Shown: positions 45,550 through 57,310, counted from the stretch's first letter. The stretch is DNA of 64,000 nt from Osedax fenrisi (GCA_964019155.1 OZ025242.1:81863577-81927576); one strand, 5' to 3'. Notes: generated from the letters alone by a model not told the origin. Made by a program: numbers and translations.

Positions 45550-46100
45550 AAATGTAAGATTTAAAATTTTACCAGGTAACATTTTTAAATATTCTATTAA
45601 TAATTAATTTAATTGAATTGGGTTTTACCAATAGTAGTTTCTAATAGTACACATACTATTAGTTGTTAATTAGTTGTCTAATTCATTATACGCTCTAAGA
45701 GCGTATAATGTACCACTAAAACTGAAAATAAAATCTTTATGAGAAACATGTATATATGGAATAATTCCTTTTGAAAAATATATTTATAAACCATTCGTAT
45801 TAATATATATATATGATATTTACACATACGAGTAACATCCTATTTGCGTATTGATATTTGTGGGTTGTTTGATTTATTTTGTTTAGTTTTATTCTTCCGT
45901 TTTTTTAACAAGCACGCCTTGTGCTGTTATAATATATAATATAAATAATAGCGCCACGTAATGTTGCCATTTAATTTTTACCTACCATCCGTATCATCCT
46001 ATATATATATTAACCTTTATATGTAATAACATATATATTAACAACATTTTTAGATTATTATATTATTGAATGTATTAAATATTAACAGGTAATGCCTTGT
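45550..46100. other. AT-rich spacer
   Basis: No gene. A perfect palindrome ATTATACGCTCTAAGAGCGTATAAT (only its halves ATTATACGCTCT and AGAGCGTATAAT are significant) lies at 45683-45708. Confidence 0.5.
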
Positions 46101-46439
46101 ACTTATTGTTATATATTGTATTTATTTATATGCGACGATATTGTACATCTACGTGATATCAGCGAATATACGCATAGTGCCTGGTATCATAATGCACGTA
46201 CATTCCTACCATCTCGCATGACCCCCCCCCCCCCCACGCGCAGACGGCTGTGTATATATAGCGGACCGCCGCTATGTATAATCACTTGAAGAATAAGTAT
46301 AACCAATAAACATACATAAGCCTTGACGTAACATCAATAAGCGTCCAACCTCACGTCCAATGAATATCATCCTGCCACGTCAACCAGTGAGAGCACGTTA
46401 GGAAACATCTACCCCCACGCCCAATGACTATAAACAATC

Positions 46440-46568
46440 ATGAACCCTACACCAACTCCTTCCTTCGATTGGCACAATGAAGATCGGCTAGACGAGCTGA
46501 AAATGTTGTTTAACATTTTATTTACGTCCTCGCCATTGCCCACTACATCCGGTATGATCCGGACATGA
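46440..46568 (+). pseudogene. gag N-terminus fragment
   Basis: ATG at 46440 opens 42 codons, beginning MNPTPTPSFDWHNEDRLDEL. The pattern Phe-x-Trp followed by LDELK is typical of the start of gag in Gmr1/Mag-type gypsy elements. A stop at 46566 truncates it. The following 350 bp consist of irregular repeats of CCCACGACATCCG-like text without pol. Confidence 0.55.
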
Positions 46569-46800
46569 CCTCCGTGACACCCCAGCCACTACCCACGACA
46601 TCCGGTACGCTTTTGCCCTTGCCCACTATATCAGGTACATATTCGCTACGCCCCCGCTGTCACCCACGACATCTGTGACGCATCCGACATCACACATAAT
46701 ACCCGATATGTTCTCAACGTCACCCGTGACCCTCTCGATCTCACCCACAATATCCGTGACCCCCTCATCATCACCCCCACCATCCGTGATGCCATACAGC
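46535..46800. repeat. irregular CCCACNACATCCG repeats
   Basis: CCCACTACATCCGG, CCCACGACATCCGG, CCCACTATATCAGG, CCCACGACATCTGT, CCCACAATATCCGT and others at 33-48-bp spacing within the LTR element. The minus frame (GDVENI..TDIVGE repeats) is open but unsupported. Confidence 0.6.
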
Positions 46801-47274
46801 ACCATACACAATGCATGTATTGCCATCCCCATGGCCACCTCCAACATGATATCCTTCTTCCATACGTGAGAAGAGGGAATGACCCCAACCCCTCTTCGAT
46901 AACCAATAGGGAGAAGAGGGGATGTTATATATTTTATTTATATATATGCGTCGATATTGTACATCTACGTAATATCAGCGCATATACACCTAGTGCCTGG
47001 TATCACGACGCACGTACAATGTACGTTTCTGCCGTCTCGCATTACTGCCCCACGCTCAGACATCTGCGGTGGTCCGCTATATATAATCTCTTGAAGAATA
47101 AGTCTAACCAATTAACGTAAATAAGCCTTGACATTTTACTCCCATATATACACACAACTTAACAGTGTAATATATTAGTATTACACAACTTAGACAGTGA
47201 TTAATACATAACAACAATTTATATATATATATAATAATTTTATATAATATATTATATGTATACACAAATATCCA

Positions 47275-47324
<50 letters not shown>
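47275..47324. repeat. (TA)n microsatellite
   Basis: About 22 TA units after ATGCA. Confidence 0.9.
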
Positions 47325-47325
<1 letters not shown>

Positions 47326-47629
47326 CTAATGATCTCCTCTTCAACAATGATGGCGTACATACCGACCCCAAGTGTGATAAGTTAATTCAACAGATAACCT
47401 CACAAGATTCTCCGCAAGCCATTGATAATTATCATTATCATAATTATTACGCGATACCTATGAATTATAATTCATAGTTATCGCGAACTACATGTAGCCC
47501 TTTAATAAAGAACTGTCACACCTTACGATACTTCTATGTTAACTTCTTAAAAAAGATGTCTAATACCTAATATATTCAATAACATGGAAGAATAAATATA
47601 CTACTCTATCATATTATGCGACAAAGAAG

Positions 47630-49640
47630 AAGATAACAATTCAAGTAGACGCTTCATACAATTACTTTGACGCCATCCTCCTACATCCATCCAACAAGAC
47701 GAAATCCCCATCACCTTCGCATCTAAGATATTCAGCCCCGCTGAGACTCGTTATGTATATATCGAAAAATAAATGTAAGCCGTAATATTCGGAATCGAAT
47801 GGTTTCACATTATTAAGTCTGACCACAAGTGCAGATGATCACCAGGGTTGGGGTCAAATACACTTTATCAAATACAAATATAAATACAAATATTTATTAC
47901 ATTTTTATACAAATATATATCAAATACAAATACAAAATACAAATATTAACACATTAAATATTAAATCATTTGATTTAATCATATTTTAAATCATATGATT
48001 ATATTTTATATAAAATAATAATCCTTATCCCTAGATTATATATATATAGACATTGCATAGTTAGTGATTGATATGTATTGGATATATGATATTAATAGGT
48101 TAATTAAAGCAATGTAGATAGGTGGTATAATTTTTAAATATTAAGGAGAAGACGTAGAATTAGAGTAATGAATGGATAAATAATATATGAGTTCTAGAGA
48201 GAGAATCTAATATAAATATAAAATACAAATATTAAATCATAAAATAATAATTCCTATCTCTATAACAGATTGCATAATAATTAATTGAAATCTATTTTAA
48301 TATATTTAATTCCTAAAGAAAATCAATAAAATAAAAAACTGTAAACAATAGACTGATTGCTTGGGATATTATAAGTTATAATTTATAACACATACATATT
48401 CTATATAGAATATTAATTTATTTATATAGTATTCATAAAATTATTGTTCTATTATATTATTTGTATTATTTAATAAATGTATTCTTTAATATAAATGGTA
48501 AATATTTTGTTAATTTTTTTACATTCATAAATTAATTGTTTAAATTCTACATTCTATTAAATTATTAAATTAAAATATTTTTAAAAGTGTATTTGAAACT
48601 ATATTTGATCAAATACACGAAATACGACACTCAAATACAAATACATCACTGAATAATTATTCAAATCAAAATATAAATACGTATTTGACCCCATCCCTGA
48701 TGATCACCCAGAAATATTTCTTCACAGCACCAACCCGAGTCCAAAAAATGCTACTACGAGTGCAGCAGTAAGATTTCACGCTAATATTTTTAAAGCCAGG
48801 AATAGAGCTACGGATAGATTTTCACCTACAGATGCCAGTGAACACATAGACCTTGATGTCCAGATAAGCCATTGACGTTTGGGACACAGAAGATAGAATA
48901 TTTAAAATTAGAAACGGGAGACGAAACCCTTCAAGCCTTAATTTCTTCTGTATAAGTAACCTCTATTGCCATATGACACACTGACGCACTCATGGCAATA
49001 CCTAAGTATACATTTTGTCCACTATAACAATATCACGTACCTCATTATATTTGATTTTTATACTCAATTCCCATTCATATACACTATGAGTGCACCAGCG
49101 CAACCATTGTAGATCATCTAAAACATGGTATCCTAGACCGGTTACTTAGCGACAACGGAGGACTATATTCGTCACAAGCGTTCCGAATATTTGCATCCGA
49201 ATGGGGATTCAACCACAGGACAAGCAGGCATACCACTTCCTAAGTAACGGCCTAGCCGAGGAACCATGCAGAGCTTGAAGATCTCTGAGAACTTCCAGAT
49301 GTCGAAACTTCTACTATGATCTAAACCAGTAATTATCGACACAAAGCCCCACCGAACTGCTCTACAGCCACAAGTTAGCAAACCCTTTACCTAGCACCTA
49401 CCCCGTAGACTTGTCGAATGAGAATAAATTATCATCCAATATGTCAACCACACGACACTAGTAAAAAACAAGACTCATTGTACCTGTCCAACATAACACC
49501 CCTCACAAACATTCACCAGCGTGACCACATATCAAAGACATGGAAGCCAGCTATGAAACTTCGGAGTTACAACATCCGCAGTATGGATTGTTCTACCTTC
49601 GGGAGAAATCTATGAGATATCCGCCTTACTTCCCCGTCGA
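47630..49640 (+). pseudogene. gypsy pol remnant: RNase H and integrase
   Basis: RNase H text: ITIQVDASYNYFDAILL, then a frameshift, then IPITFASKIFSPAETRY, a stop, and VIFGIEWFH, the stretch that ends at SDHK in intact elements; the MITE inserted a few codons after this. Integrase text at about 49130-49240: LLSDNGGLYSSQAF, FASEWGFNHRTS and SNGLAEE, which match the second and third catalytic regions (Asp of SDNG and Glu of SNGLAE). Many stops and shifts show long decay. Described as found; no restored reading is given. Confidence 0.75.
47843..48699. mobile_element. hAT MITE, CAGGGTTGGGGTCAAATAC ends
   Basis: TIRs CAGGGTTGGGGTCAAATAC and GTATTTGACCCCATCCCTG. Perfect 8-bp target duplication ATGATCAC (47835-47842 and 48700-48707). 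Interior is AT-rich with AAATACAAATA motifs near both ends, no transposase. Length 857 bp. It lies within the gypsy pol remnant, so it is younger than that element. A degraded relative is at 54860-55400. Confidence 0.92.
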
Positions 49641-49928
49641 CGCCCTGTCAGGAGGTAGTACCAACACACCGAGATGCATCAGATAATCACTCAAGACCTC
49701 TTGCCCTACCCTCTACTCCACCGATACTCGGTTCAGATGTAGTTATTCCTCTCCGTAGTGTGTCATTACATTCTCATCCCAGGGATATCGCACTCACAAC
49801 TAGTCCGTTGACACCCGGTCCTGATCTAGATAATCAAACCTCGTCAACCGTAGCGCTGCGTTGATCTAACAATAATGTACGATCCCCACTTTTATTATTG
49901 ACTTGTAGATATAAATGTATAAAGGGGG

Positions 49929-50171
49929 TGTTATATGCTTACATATATATATAACTACTTATTATTATAATCTATATTTATATATATATATATCCATGTG
50001 CCTTCTACACATATGTATTCCTACCAAAGATATATATATATATAATGTTAGCGCTCTAAATATAGATACCAAGCTATTATTTAATAGGAATTTATATTCG
50101 CCAAACTTATTATTGTAGCCTATAGACTGTGACACAGTCCGATACAGAATTATCTGTACATCTTATACACA
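49929..50171 (+). repeat. probable 3' LTR of the gypsy remnant
   Basis: Begins TGTTATATGC right after the polypurine tract, the same start as the LTRs at 46107 and 46923. The end is estimated at TACACA. Contains (TA)n runs and an ACTGTGACACAGT palindrome. Confidence 0.5.
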
Positions 50172-50317
50172 TCCCTAATTATTATATATATATATATAAT
50201 GTCACATATTTCGACATGGCTATTGTTCACAATAAATCTCAGCATTATTATCCTCTCCTTCTTTCAAATATAATATTGTGTATAAACTAATGGATTTATT
50301 ATACTTAATAATCAGGA

Positions 50318-50480
50318 GCCGGTTACTCTGGAAATAAAATATTTCCTATCACTATCCAGAGACAATCTCTGGATAATTCTCAGTAAATCGGGTTGTTCTG
50401 GACAAAAATACATATATTACAGCAAAAAAAATAGCCTAGGTTAGATAGAGGATGGGTTGTTCTGGGAATTTTTAGCTAAT
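50318..50480 (+). repeat. GGTTRYTCTGG repeat, inverted partner of 52080-52300
   Basis: CCGGTTACTCTGG, CCAGAGACAATC and GGGTTGTTCTGGGAATTTT recur in inverse order and strand at 52100-52230. Confidence 0.5.
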
Positions 50481-50987
50481 TTTATTCGCGTCGGACATTC
50501 GAGTAGCTCTCAAAATATATTTGTATAAAACTTGGACAATTTGATGGTACTTAGGATAACAAATAGGTGTCCTTATTAAATTTATAATACATAGGATCAA
50601 ATATGAAATATGGGTTCTATATAATCCTATACTATATATATATATATTTATACATAATATAAAATATAATAATGAACACACTTAGTGTTTCGAAATAATT
50701 TCTAGTTAAATATATTTCATAATATATAATATTTTTAATAGATATGATAATAAAATATTAAATAATAATATTAATATTGAATGGAATTTTATTTGTTTTA
50801 TGTTTTGTTTTATATATGATAAGTATGCTAATTATATAATGAATATGCTTTTTCTTGTAAAAGACTTTAAAATAATGTCTAGTAAATAGCTTAAATAGTG
50901 TAAATAGGGTAAATAGTAAATAGGTTAAATAGTATTATTATTTATATTAAAAAAATATATATTATAAAATAAAAAATATACCACCTG

Positions 50988-51056
50988 AGGGCATCGTAGC
51001 CAGACCTTCTGCATTGCATACAGCAATCTAACCACTATAGTATATATACTACCTAT
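50988..51056 (-). repeat. tRNA-derived block, left arm
   Basis: Minus strand: TATAGTGGTTAGATTGCTG (A-box-like), TATGCAATGCAGAAGG, TCTGGCTACGATGCCCTCAGG (B-box-like GGCTACGATGCC). An anticodon-like stem ATTG/CAAT would present GTA, but acceptor pairing is poor and position 37 is a pyrimidine. A tRNA-derived SINE fragment fits better than a working gene. Confidence 0.45.
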
Positions 51057-51640
51057 CGGATTTTATTAATTATGTATAATTACTAATAGTAGTATTAGTT
51101 TTGGTTTAATTATAAATATAATTAGAATAGAATTATTTTTCATATAAAATTGTACTTATTTTGTTATCATATCATACAAATAGTATTTATTATATCTAGA
51201 AACTATATAGATATCCTGTATAATTGTAATATTATAATTAATAGTATGCAACTGAATAACATAAATTGTATTAATATTTACTTTAAGTAATAGTATTACT
51301 TAGTAATAGTATTACTTAGTAATACTTATTATAATTATTATAATTATATAAACTTAGTTTAAAACTATTATAATTATATAAAATATTCAACAAATATTAT
51401 TTCGATATTGAATTGATTATATAATTGTACTTATATTATAAACTATATGATAGTATAATTAATTAACCCAGGTAACAATTATAGCCTCATAATAATTTAA
51501 TTATGTGATAATTATTATCATAATTATTATGATAATAGCATATATATAATAGCCTCGAATGTTTACATTGTGTTGTAAATGTATATTTATTAAATAATAT
51601 AATATTAAATATTTAATAATATTATATTATGCTGCTATTC

Positions 51641-51917
51641 ATTTGTCATGCTATTATAATAATGATGGTGCTATTAAAAGTCTATTATGCAATTATTATG
51701 CTGCTATTAATTGCATAATAGACTTATAAGAGCATGACAAATTAATATAAGCATAATTATTATGCTGCTATTATGATAATTTGTCATGCTATTATAATAA
51801 TTATGGTGCTATTAAAAGTCTATTATGCAATTATTATGCTGCTATTAATTGCTTAATAGACTTATAAGAGCATGACAAATTAATATAAGCATAATTATTA
51901 TGCTGCTATTATGATAA
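51641..51917. repeat. 138-bp tandem duplication, each unit palindromic
   Basis: ATTTGTCATGCTATTATAAT starts at 51641 and 51779. Each unit folds: TCATGCTATTA..AAGTCTATTATGCAAT pairs with ATTGCATAATAGACTT..AGAGCATGA. The second unit has TTGCTTAATAG in place of TTGCATAATAG. Confidence 0.8.
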
Positions 51918-52079
51918 TAGACATTTAATTATCTATTGATTATACTTGAAATTAAATGGGCTTTCCGAAACTATATAGAATTCTTATGTACATCCTTTAA
52001 TAATCGAATTATAATTAAGTAATATTTAACTTAGGTACATAATTATATTTTGAATATTTTTAAACATTCAAAAATGAAA

Positions 52080-52310
52080 TAAGGATTAGGAATATAGAAA
52101 TATTGCTGAGCTTGATCTCGGATAAGATATGTTTACAAAATCCCAGAGTAACCCAATAATATCTATAAATAAGGTTTGTCCTTGTTGGGATTGTCTCTGG
52201 CCAATCTCAGAGCAACCAGCCCCTGGACCAGTTAATATGTGCCAACTTTCAACATAGCTTATTTTGAAAAGCCTTTCAAAATATTTTTGTAGGGTTATTT
52301 TGAGCATTTA
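52080..52310 (-). repeat. GGTTRYTCTGG repeat, second copy
   Basis: Inverse partner of 50318-50480. The minus ORF 52086-52307 lies within it and is not supported as a gene. Confidence 0.45.
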
Positions 52311-52567
52311 AAAAAAATTCAAATAAGTTGTTATTATTCATCATAATTTTCGATTTATATTATATAATTAATAACTATCATATTATATACTTAGTATAAT
52401 ACTATATATATAATAATAATCATACTATTATTTTGTATTCTTAGAATAATTCTATAATTTATCAATACTTTATTAAATTTGTGAAATATAATTATATTCT
52501 AATTCTATTTATAATTAAATCAAATCTAATACTACTATAAGTAATTATATATAATTAATAAAACTTG

Positions 52568-52636
52568 TTTGGTAGTATAGTGGTTAGATTGTTGTATGCA
52601 ACACAGAAGGTCTGGTTACGATGCCCTCAGGAGGTA
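52568..52636 (+). repeat. tRNA-derived block, right arm
   Basis: GGTAGTATAGTGGTTAGATT, then TATGCAACACAGAAGGTC and TGGTTACGATGCCCTCAGG. About 88% identical to the left arm, on the opposite strand. Confidence 0.45.
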
Positions 52637-52769
52637 TATTTTTTAATATAAATAATAATAATAATTTTACTATTTACTAGAAATTATTGTAAAGCATATT
52701 CATTATATACTTAGCATACATATCATATATATAAAACAAATAAAATTCTATTAACTATTAATATTTTAT

Positions 52770-53640
52770 ATATGTAGGTGCAGATGTACCATAATGGAAG
52801 CTATTCTATCAATTCTTTTAATTAATTATATTTCCATAAATCTTCACAATTCGTACTTATAAAGTGAATCTGATTTTCTTCAATTATAATTATTTATTAA
52901 TTAATTAATATTATATATATCTTGTTTCGAAAACAACTGTGTTCTTACTTTATGTGTAATAAACTAATATAAAACCATTTTCATTTCAGGTTAACAATGT
53001 TTTGATGATCAATTAATTATTTATTTTGTATTAAATTCTCACTAAATCTGCATACAGATTCAATTTATTTTTTAATAATATTTCGTAACACTATACAAGA
53101 CCATATTTTATACAATGCTACTTTTAAATATTTGTGGAATATACATATTTTTCTCATTTTCAACATGTATATATTTTATTTAAATTAATAAACTTATATA
53201 TTTCAATAAGTAATACTATATAGAAAATGTTTATTGATATGTGTTTAAAGGTACTATTCATTAGTTACATGTAAAATAACATCTTTTCAAAATGTATCCA
53301 CTTATAATATTAAAGTTTTTGTAATAATTATTTAACAATCTTATTATAAATATTTATTTTAAATAATGATTAACAAATAAAATAAAAATGTATCACTAAT
53401 TTACTACATATATATAGAAATAATAATTTATACTGTTCATTTATTATTATTGTGAAATTTAAAGAAAAAATATTCAATATGTAGTTAATGAGATATACAA
53501 AATAATTATTCTGACTAAATCAAGTTTAAAGTTTTTTAAAAATTAATTTTTACACTATATATAGTTACTAATGTATATATTATATTTATAAATGATATTA
53601 AAAATATAATTATACATATACAATTTATTTTAATTATATG
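52770..53640. other. AT-rich spacer
   Basis: No gene supported. Confidence 0.5.
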
Positions 53641-53641
53641 T

Positions 53642-53851
53642 TTGCACATCCTGCAGCATATGAATTTTCTTGATGTTTCATCTTCTTCTTCACCTTTGTA
53701 GCATCCAAGCATCGTAATCTGTCTTGTTGTACTGCATATTCTGCAACCGATTATAATGAATATCCTAGCAACCCATCAAATGCAGCTAAATAGGCCTGCA
53801 TTCCAAAGTTAAATGTTCATACTGCCATTGTTACAGCAAATTGTTCTAGAA
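53642..53851 (-). pseudogene. decayed gene of unknown function, exon-like block 4
   Basis: The minus frame reads EQFAVTMAV, stop, TFNFGMQAYLAAFDGLLGYSL, stop, SVAEYAVQQDRLRCLDAT, KVKKKMKHQENSYAAGCAN. Composition and continuity across two stops suggest a former protein-coding exon with helical, Lys-rich C-part. I do not recognise it. Blocks at 54080-54168, 55985-56080 and 56234-56318 on the same strand may belong with it. Confidence 0.35.
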
Positions 53852-54079
53852 TATTAAAATATAATTAATAAAATATAATACAAATTAATTCAACTTTTAT
53901 ACCTTTGAACATCGAGACTAAATCATATTATGAAAACTTTTCAACTTTTTTTACATATGGGGCTATATGGGGCTATACTTGTTCAATAAAAAAATCTTTA
54001 TTTTAATCCTGTATAATTATTTTTATATATTATAAATTTATATACCCAGATTTAATATATATATATATATATAATATAT

Positions 54080-54168
54080 GAACCTTCATATTTTGCTTTC
54101 TTGTAAACACAATAATCTCCACATAATTTCAAAGTCAATAACGTAGCCGGTGTAGTCAATAACTGTAG
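54080..54168 (-). pseudogene. exon-like block 3
   Basis: Minus frame: LQLLTTPATLLTLKLCGDYC, VYKKAKYEGS. Open, GC slightly higher than the flanks; upstream of block 4 on the same strand. Unrecognised. Confidence 0.3.
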
Positions 54169-54420
54169 CAAATAAATAAATTAAATTCAATTGAATTCAT
54201 ATAATATATTCACTAAAGTATTTGAGCAAAAGTTATTTAAAAAATAAATATAAAAAATAATCCATTGAATATGAAATTAATTATATTTATTATAATTTAC
54301 TGATATTAAAAATAAAATACATGAAATTGGATTACGTAATAGAAATTGTAGACTTTAAATAGATATATAAAGTATGTAGTAGAAATTGTAAGTAAATAAA
54401 ATAAAATATAGAGTATATAC

Positions 54421-54850
54421 AAAAATTTTGCGAAGCAAAGATATAACACTCCCTATGCATGCAACGTAATTTAGTAATATCCCCTGCCGCTGCTAGCAGT
54501 AGTATCGAAATCACTGAAATAGATTTATGTTCGGCTCTATTTGCATACAACAATGTTTTCATTGTTCTATTAAATTACATGCAATATAAATTAGCTTTTA
54601 CTTACTAAATATATACTTATAGAATTTAAAACATACATATCATATTTGTTTGTTATATGTTAGTAATGAACACTTAGTTTTCATCATATAAATATTAATT
54701 TAAAGCATATTATTTAACATTTTAAAATTGTATAAACAACACATAGTTCTTAAAAGTAACCCGCTATAAGTGGCACTGGGGTATTTTGTATACAAATTCG
54801 AATAACACGATTTCGCGTAAGTGTTATATCTTTCCTTTGGAAAATCTTTG
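54421..54850 (+). mobile_element. hAT-like MITE family M1, copy 1
   Basis: Ends AAAAATTTTGCGAAGC and GGAAAATCTTTG form imperfect ~32-bp inverted repeats continuing into AAAGATATAACACT. Flanking 8-mers GTATATAC and GTATATAT agree in 7 of 8. Interior landmarks: CTGCTAGCAG, TTGCATACAACAATG, GTATACAAATTCG. 430 bp. The minus ORF 54332-54562 is inside and not a gene. Confidence 0.85.
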
Positions 54851-54859
54851 GTATATATA

Positions 54860-55400
54860 TAAAGATATTACATGGTTAGTGATTGATATATATTGAATAT
54901 ATCAGATTTATAGGTTAATTAAAGTAATGTAGATAGGTGGGTGTATACGGTAAGGGAAGATTAGTTGTTTAAATAATTAAAATAATAGGTATATAAAATC
55001 CTGTAGGAGCAAGATTTATCATGGATAAAATTGAAGAAGTATAATGTAGATAGCGAGGAGTGGATTGGGAAAGCCGAAGAGTGAGTTAATTAAATTAATA
55101 TATTATACACATTTTTCTTAAAGAATCAAATATAAATACAAATATTAACACATTAAATATTAAATCATAAAATAATAATCCCTATCTCTATACCAGATTG
55201 CATAATAATTAATTGAAATCTATTAATTAAAATTTATTTGATATCTAAAGAAAATCGATATGATAAAAAACTGTAAACAATATACTGGTTGCTTGGGATA
55301 TAATAAGTTATAATTTATAACACTTATACATAAAATATAAATTAAATTCATATATATAGTTTTTATCAAATACGAAAATCAAATACAAATACATGCAATT
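54860..55400 (+). mobile_element. degraded relative of the hAT MITE at 47843
   Basis: Shares GTTAGTGATTGATATRTATTG, CAATGTAGATAGGTGG, CAGATTGCATAATAATTAAT and CTGGTTGCTTGGGATAT with 48058-48380. Ends are lost. The ORF 55393-55575 starts at its right edge and is unsupported. Confidence 0.65.
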
Positions 55401-55984
55401 ACTGGAATGGAGGCTTATAGATTGTGAACGGAGATTAAGTGAGGTAGGTAATAGTTGGTGTAGAAATGAGATAGGATATCAACAATTAAATGTTACAGGT
55501 TACATGGAATATGTCATATGGCGATTTGAATATCATATGTATATAAATTTGAATTTTTTAATAGATATTAAATAAATTGAACAATTTTTAATCAAAGCAA
55601 AATTTTATAAATATTAATCATTAATTTGATATTTTGAAATCGATAATATATAAATGTTACAAACTTTATCATATAGTCGATTTCTAGAATAGAATCCTGA
55701 TCATTACTTTTATATATCAAAATATATTATTTGATAAATCAAGCTTTAATAATAAATTTCCTAAATCAATTCTATAAAGATTATATATTATTATAATAAA
55801 AAATAATGAATATATATTAAATAAAATTAATAAAGAAATAATACAGAATAATAAATAGAATAATACATTTGATTAGATATATAATTGAATATGATATTTT
55901 AATAACAAATAATGAATATACATATATTTAAAACAAATATATAAATAAACTTTTATTTTATATAAATACTAATAATGAATTACT

Positions 55985-56080
55985 AACATGTTTAAATAAA
56001 GGATCTTTTTTAATAATGTCTTGACCATCATGGATTTTAGTTATAATATTATTGAATTCTGGATCTTCATGATCTTTAGT
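55985..56080 (-). pseudogene. exon-like block 2
   Basis: Minus frame: TKDHEDPEFNNIITKIHDG, QDIIKKDPLFKHVSN. Clearly protein-like in composition; the end near 55985 and start near 56080 are approximate. Unrecognised. Confidence 0.35.
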
Positions 56081-56233
56081 GATTTAACTGGCATAGCTTT
56101 AGAGTAATTTCTCTTTAATTTGATTATAAAAATTCTTAAAATAAATTTACAACATTCTGTATTAATTTAATTGATTAAATAGGTAATTTATATAATTTAA
56201 AATACAAACCATTGCATAAGTTTGCTATCCTAC

Positions 56234-56318
56234 ATGTTCAATTAGTATGCCTTGAATACCGGCAGCAATCAAATTTGTATTATATTCCAACATCACTTTT
56301 GTTTTGACTCCAAAAAGA
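56234..56318 (-). pseudogene. exon-like block 1
   Basis: After an acceptor-like AAGAAAAG the minus frame reads SLFGVKTKVMLEYNTNL, IAAGIQGILIEH, then GTAGGA (possible donor) or VG-stop. Four blocks on one strand over 2.7 kb, with MITE copy 1 and a hAT fragment between blocks, suggest an intron-containing gene, now decayed or poorly delimited. Confidence 0.35.
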
Positions 56319-56656
56319 CTTTTCTTAAATGTAATTATTCATCACCTGCAATTAATTATATATTTTTATCTTATATATTATATTCCATATTATTAAACAT
56401 ATTTAATATTTGTATGTACATGTTTGTACATAAAAATATGTATTGGATACTACTGATTACAAAATAAATAAAGTAATATTAAATTATTGAAAATAAATTA
56501 ATAAATTTATAATAATACAAAAATACACCAATACCAATAAAATAAATACCATGTAAATAATTATTAATTAAAATATTATTATTTTCAATTACAAAATGTT
56601 AATAAATAAATATTATTGACATGTCTAAAATATAATATAATTTAAAAGATATTAAC

Positions 56657-57078
56657 AAAGATTTGGCGAATCAAAGATATAACACTCGCTACCTACGCAA
56701 CATGATTAGTATTCATACATCCCGCTTCTAGCAGCAGTATCGAAATCGATTTAGATTTGCCGCAATTTGCATACTACAATGTTTTCATTACTCTTATTAA
56801 ATGACTTGCAATATAAATTAGCTTTTACTTGCCACATAGATATTTATAGGATTTAAAACAAACATATCCTAGTTCTATATATTAGCAATAAACACTTAAT
56901 AAAATAATAATTAAAAGCATATTATTTTTCATTTTAAAAGTGCATAGTTTGATACAAATTTATATTATAAACAACACATAGTTCCAAAAAATGACCTATA
57001 TATGTGGTGATGTTGGTTTTTGTATACAAAATTTAATTACACGATTGAGTGTTCTATCTTTCATTAGAAAAATCTTTG
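56657..57078 (+). mobile_element. hAT-like MITE family M1, copy 2
   Basis: AAAGATTTGGCGAATC .. AAAAATCTTTG; flanking 8-mers ATATTAAC and ATATTAAT agree in 7 of 8. Most diverged copy (CTTCTAGCAG for GCTGCTAGCAG). 422 bp. Confidence 0.85.
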
Positions 57079-57187
57079 ATATTAATATGAAAAATTATAT
57101 TATCTAAAATTTGAATATTGGATGTTAAATAATTATATACAATTAGTTTATTAATTATATATTATTATTTGGTAACCAGTGTTCTCG

Positions 57188-57310
57188 TGCGAAGTGATTT
57201 CATGGGGAATGATATTATACGGATTGGTGATTTCGTGTGTAGTTTAAATTCTACTATTTATAAATAATTATTTATATATATTATCATTTCACACGAGATC
57301 ATTCGCCACA
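57188..57310. repeat. dispersed repeat shared with 2299-2395
   Basis: See 2299-2395. Here GTGCGAAGTGATTTCATG and, inverted, CATTTCACACGAGATCATTCGCC suggest a ~120-bp foldback. Confidence 0.5.

Larger units (their letters stand above)
46107..47132 (+). mobile_element. short LTR retrotransposon, internally deleted
   Basis: Two direct repeats begin TGTTATATATT (46107-46328 and 46923-47132) and share CGATATTGTACATCTACGT, AGTGCCTGGTATCA and AATAAGCCTTGAC. The second is preceded by a purine tract AGGGAGAAGAGGGGA, as expected for a polypurine tract next to a 3' LTR. Between them are only 594 bp with the start of a gag-like frame. No matching target duplication was found. A 13-C run in the first LTR (46220-46233) is unusual. 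Non-autonomous Ty3/gypsy derivative is the best reading. Confidence 0.75.
47590..50171 (+). mobile_element. decayed Ty3/gypsy retrotransposon (3' half)
   Basis: RNase H and integrase remnants in order, then a polypurine tract ATAAAGGGGG (49919-49928) followed by TGTTATATGC, the likely start of a 3' LTR running to about 50171 (..TACACA). The 5' half is missing or lies outside this reading. The pol region is interrupted by the hAT MITE at 47843-48699. GC-richer than the surroundings. Confidence 0.75.
50768..52768. mobile_element. 2-kb inverted-repeat element with tRNA-like arms
   Basis: 50768-51130 and 52480-52768 are imperfect inverse copies. Both arms hold, from outside in, GAATTTTATTTGTTTTA, GAATATGCTTT, a tRNA-like block and TAATTATAAAT(A/T)(G/A)AATTAGAAT. 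The centre has the 138-bp tandem below and a segment (51935-52030) shared with 59412-59515. No transposase. Confidence 0.65.

Noticed and set aside
49172..49615. ORFs at 49172-49381 (-) and 49418-49615 (+)
   Set aside because: Lie in the decayed gypsy pol; the plus strand in other frames carries the integrase motifs.
52568..52636. Functional tRNA gene
   Set aside because: A- and B-box likeness only; acceptor and T stems do not pair and the anticodon-loop 3' base is wrong; an inverted copy in the other arm of the element argues for a SINE.
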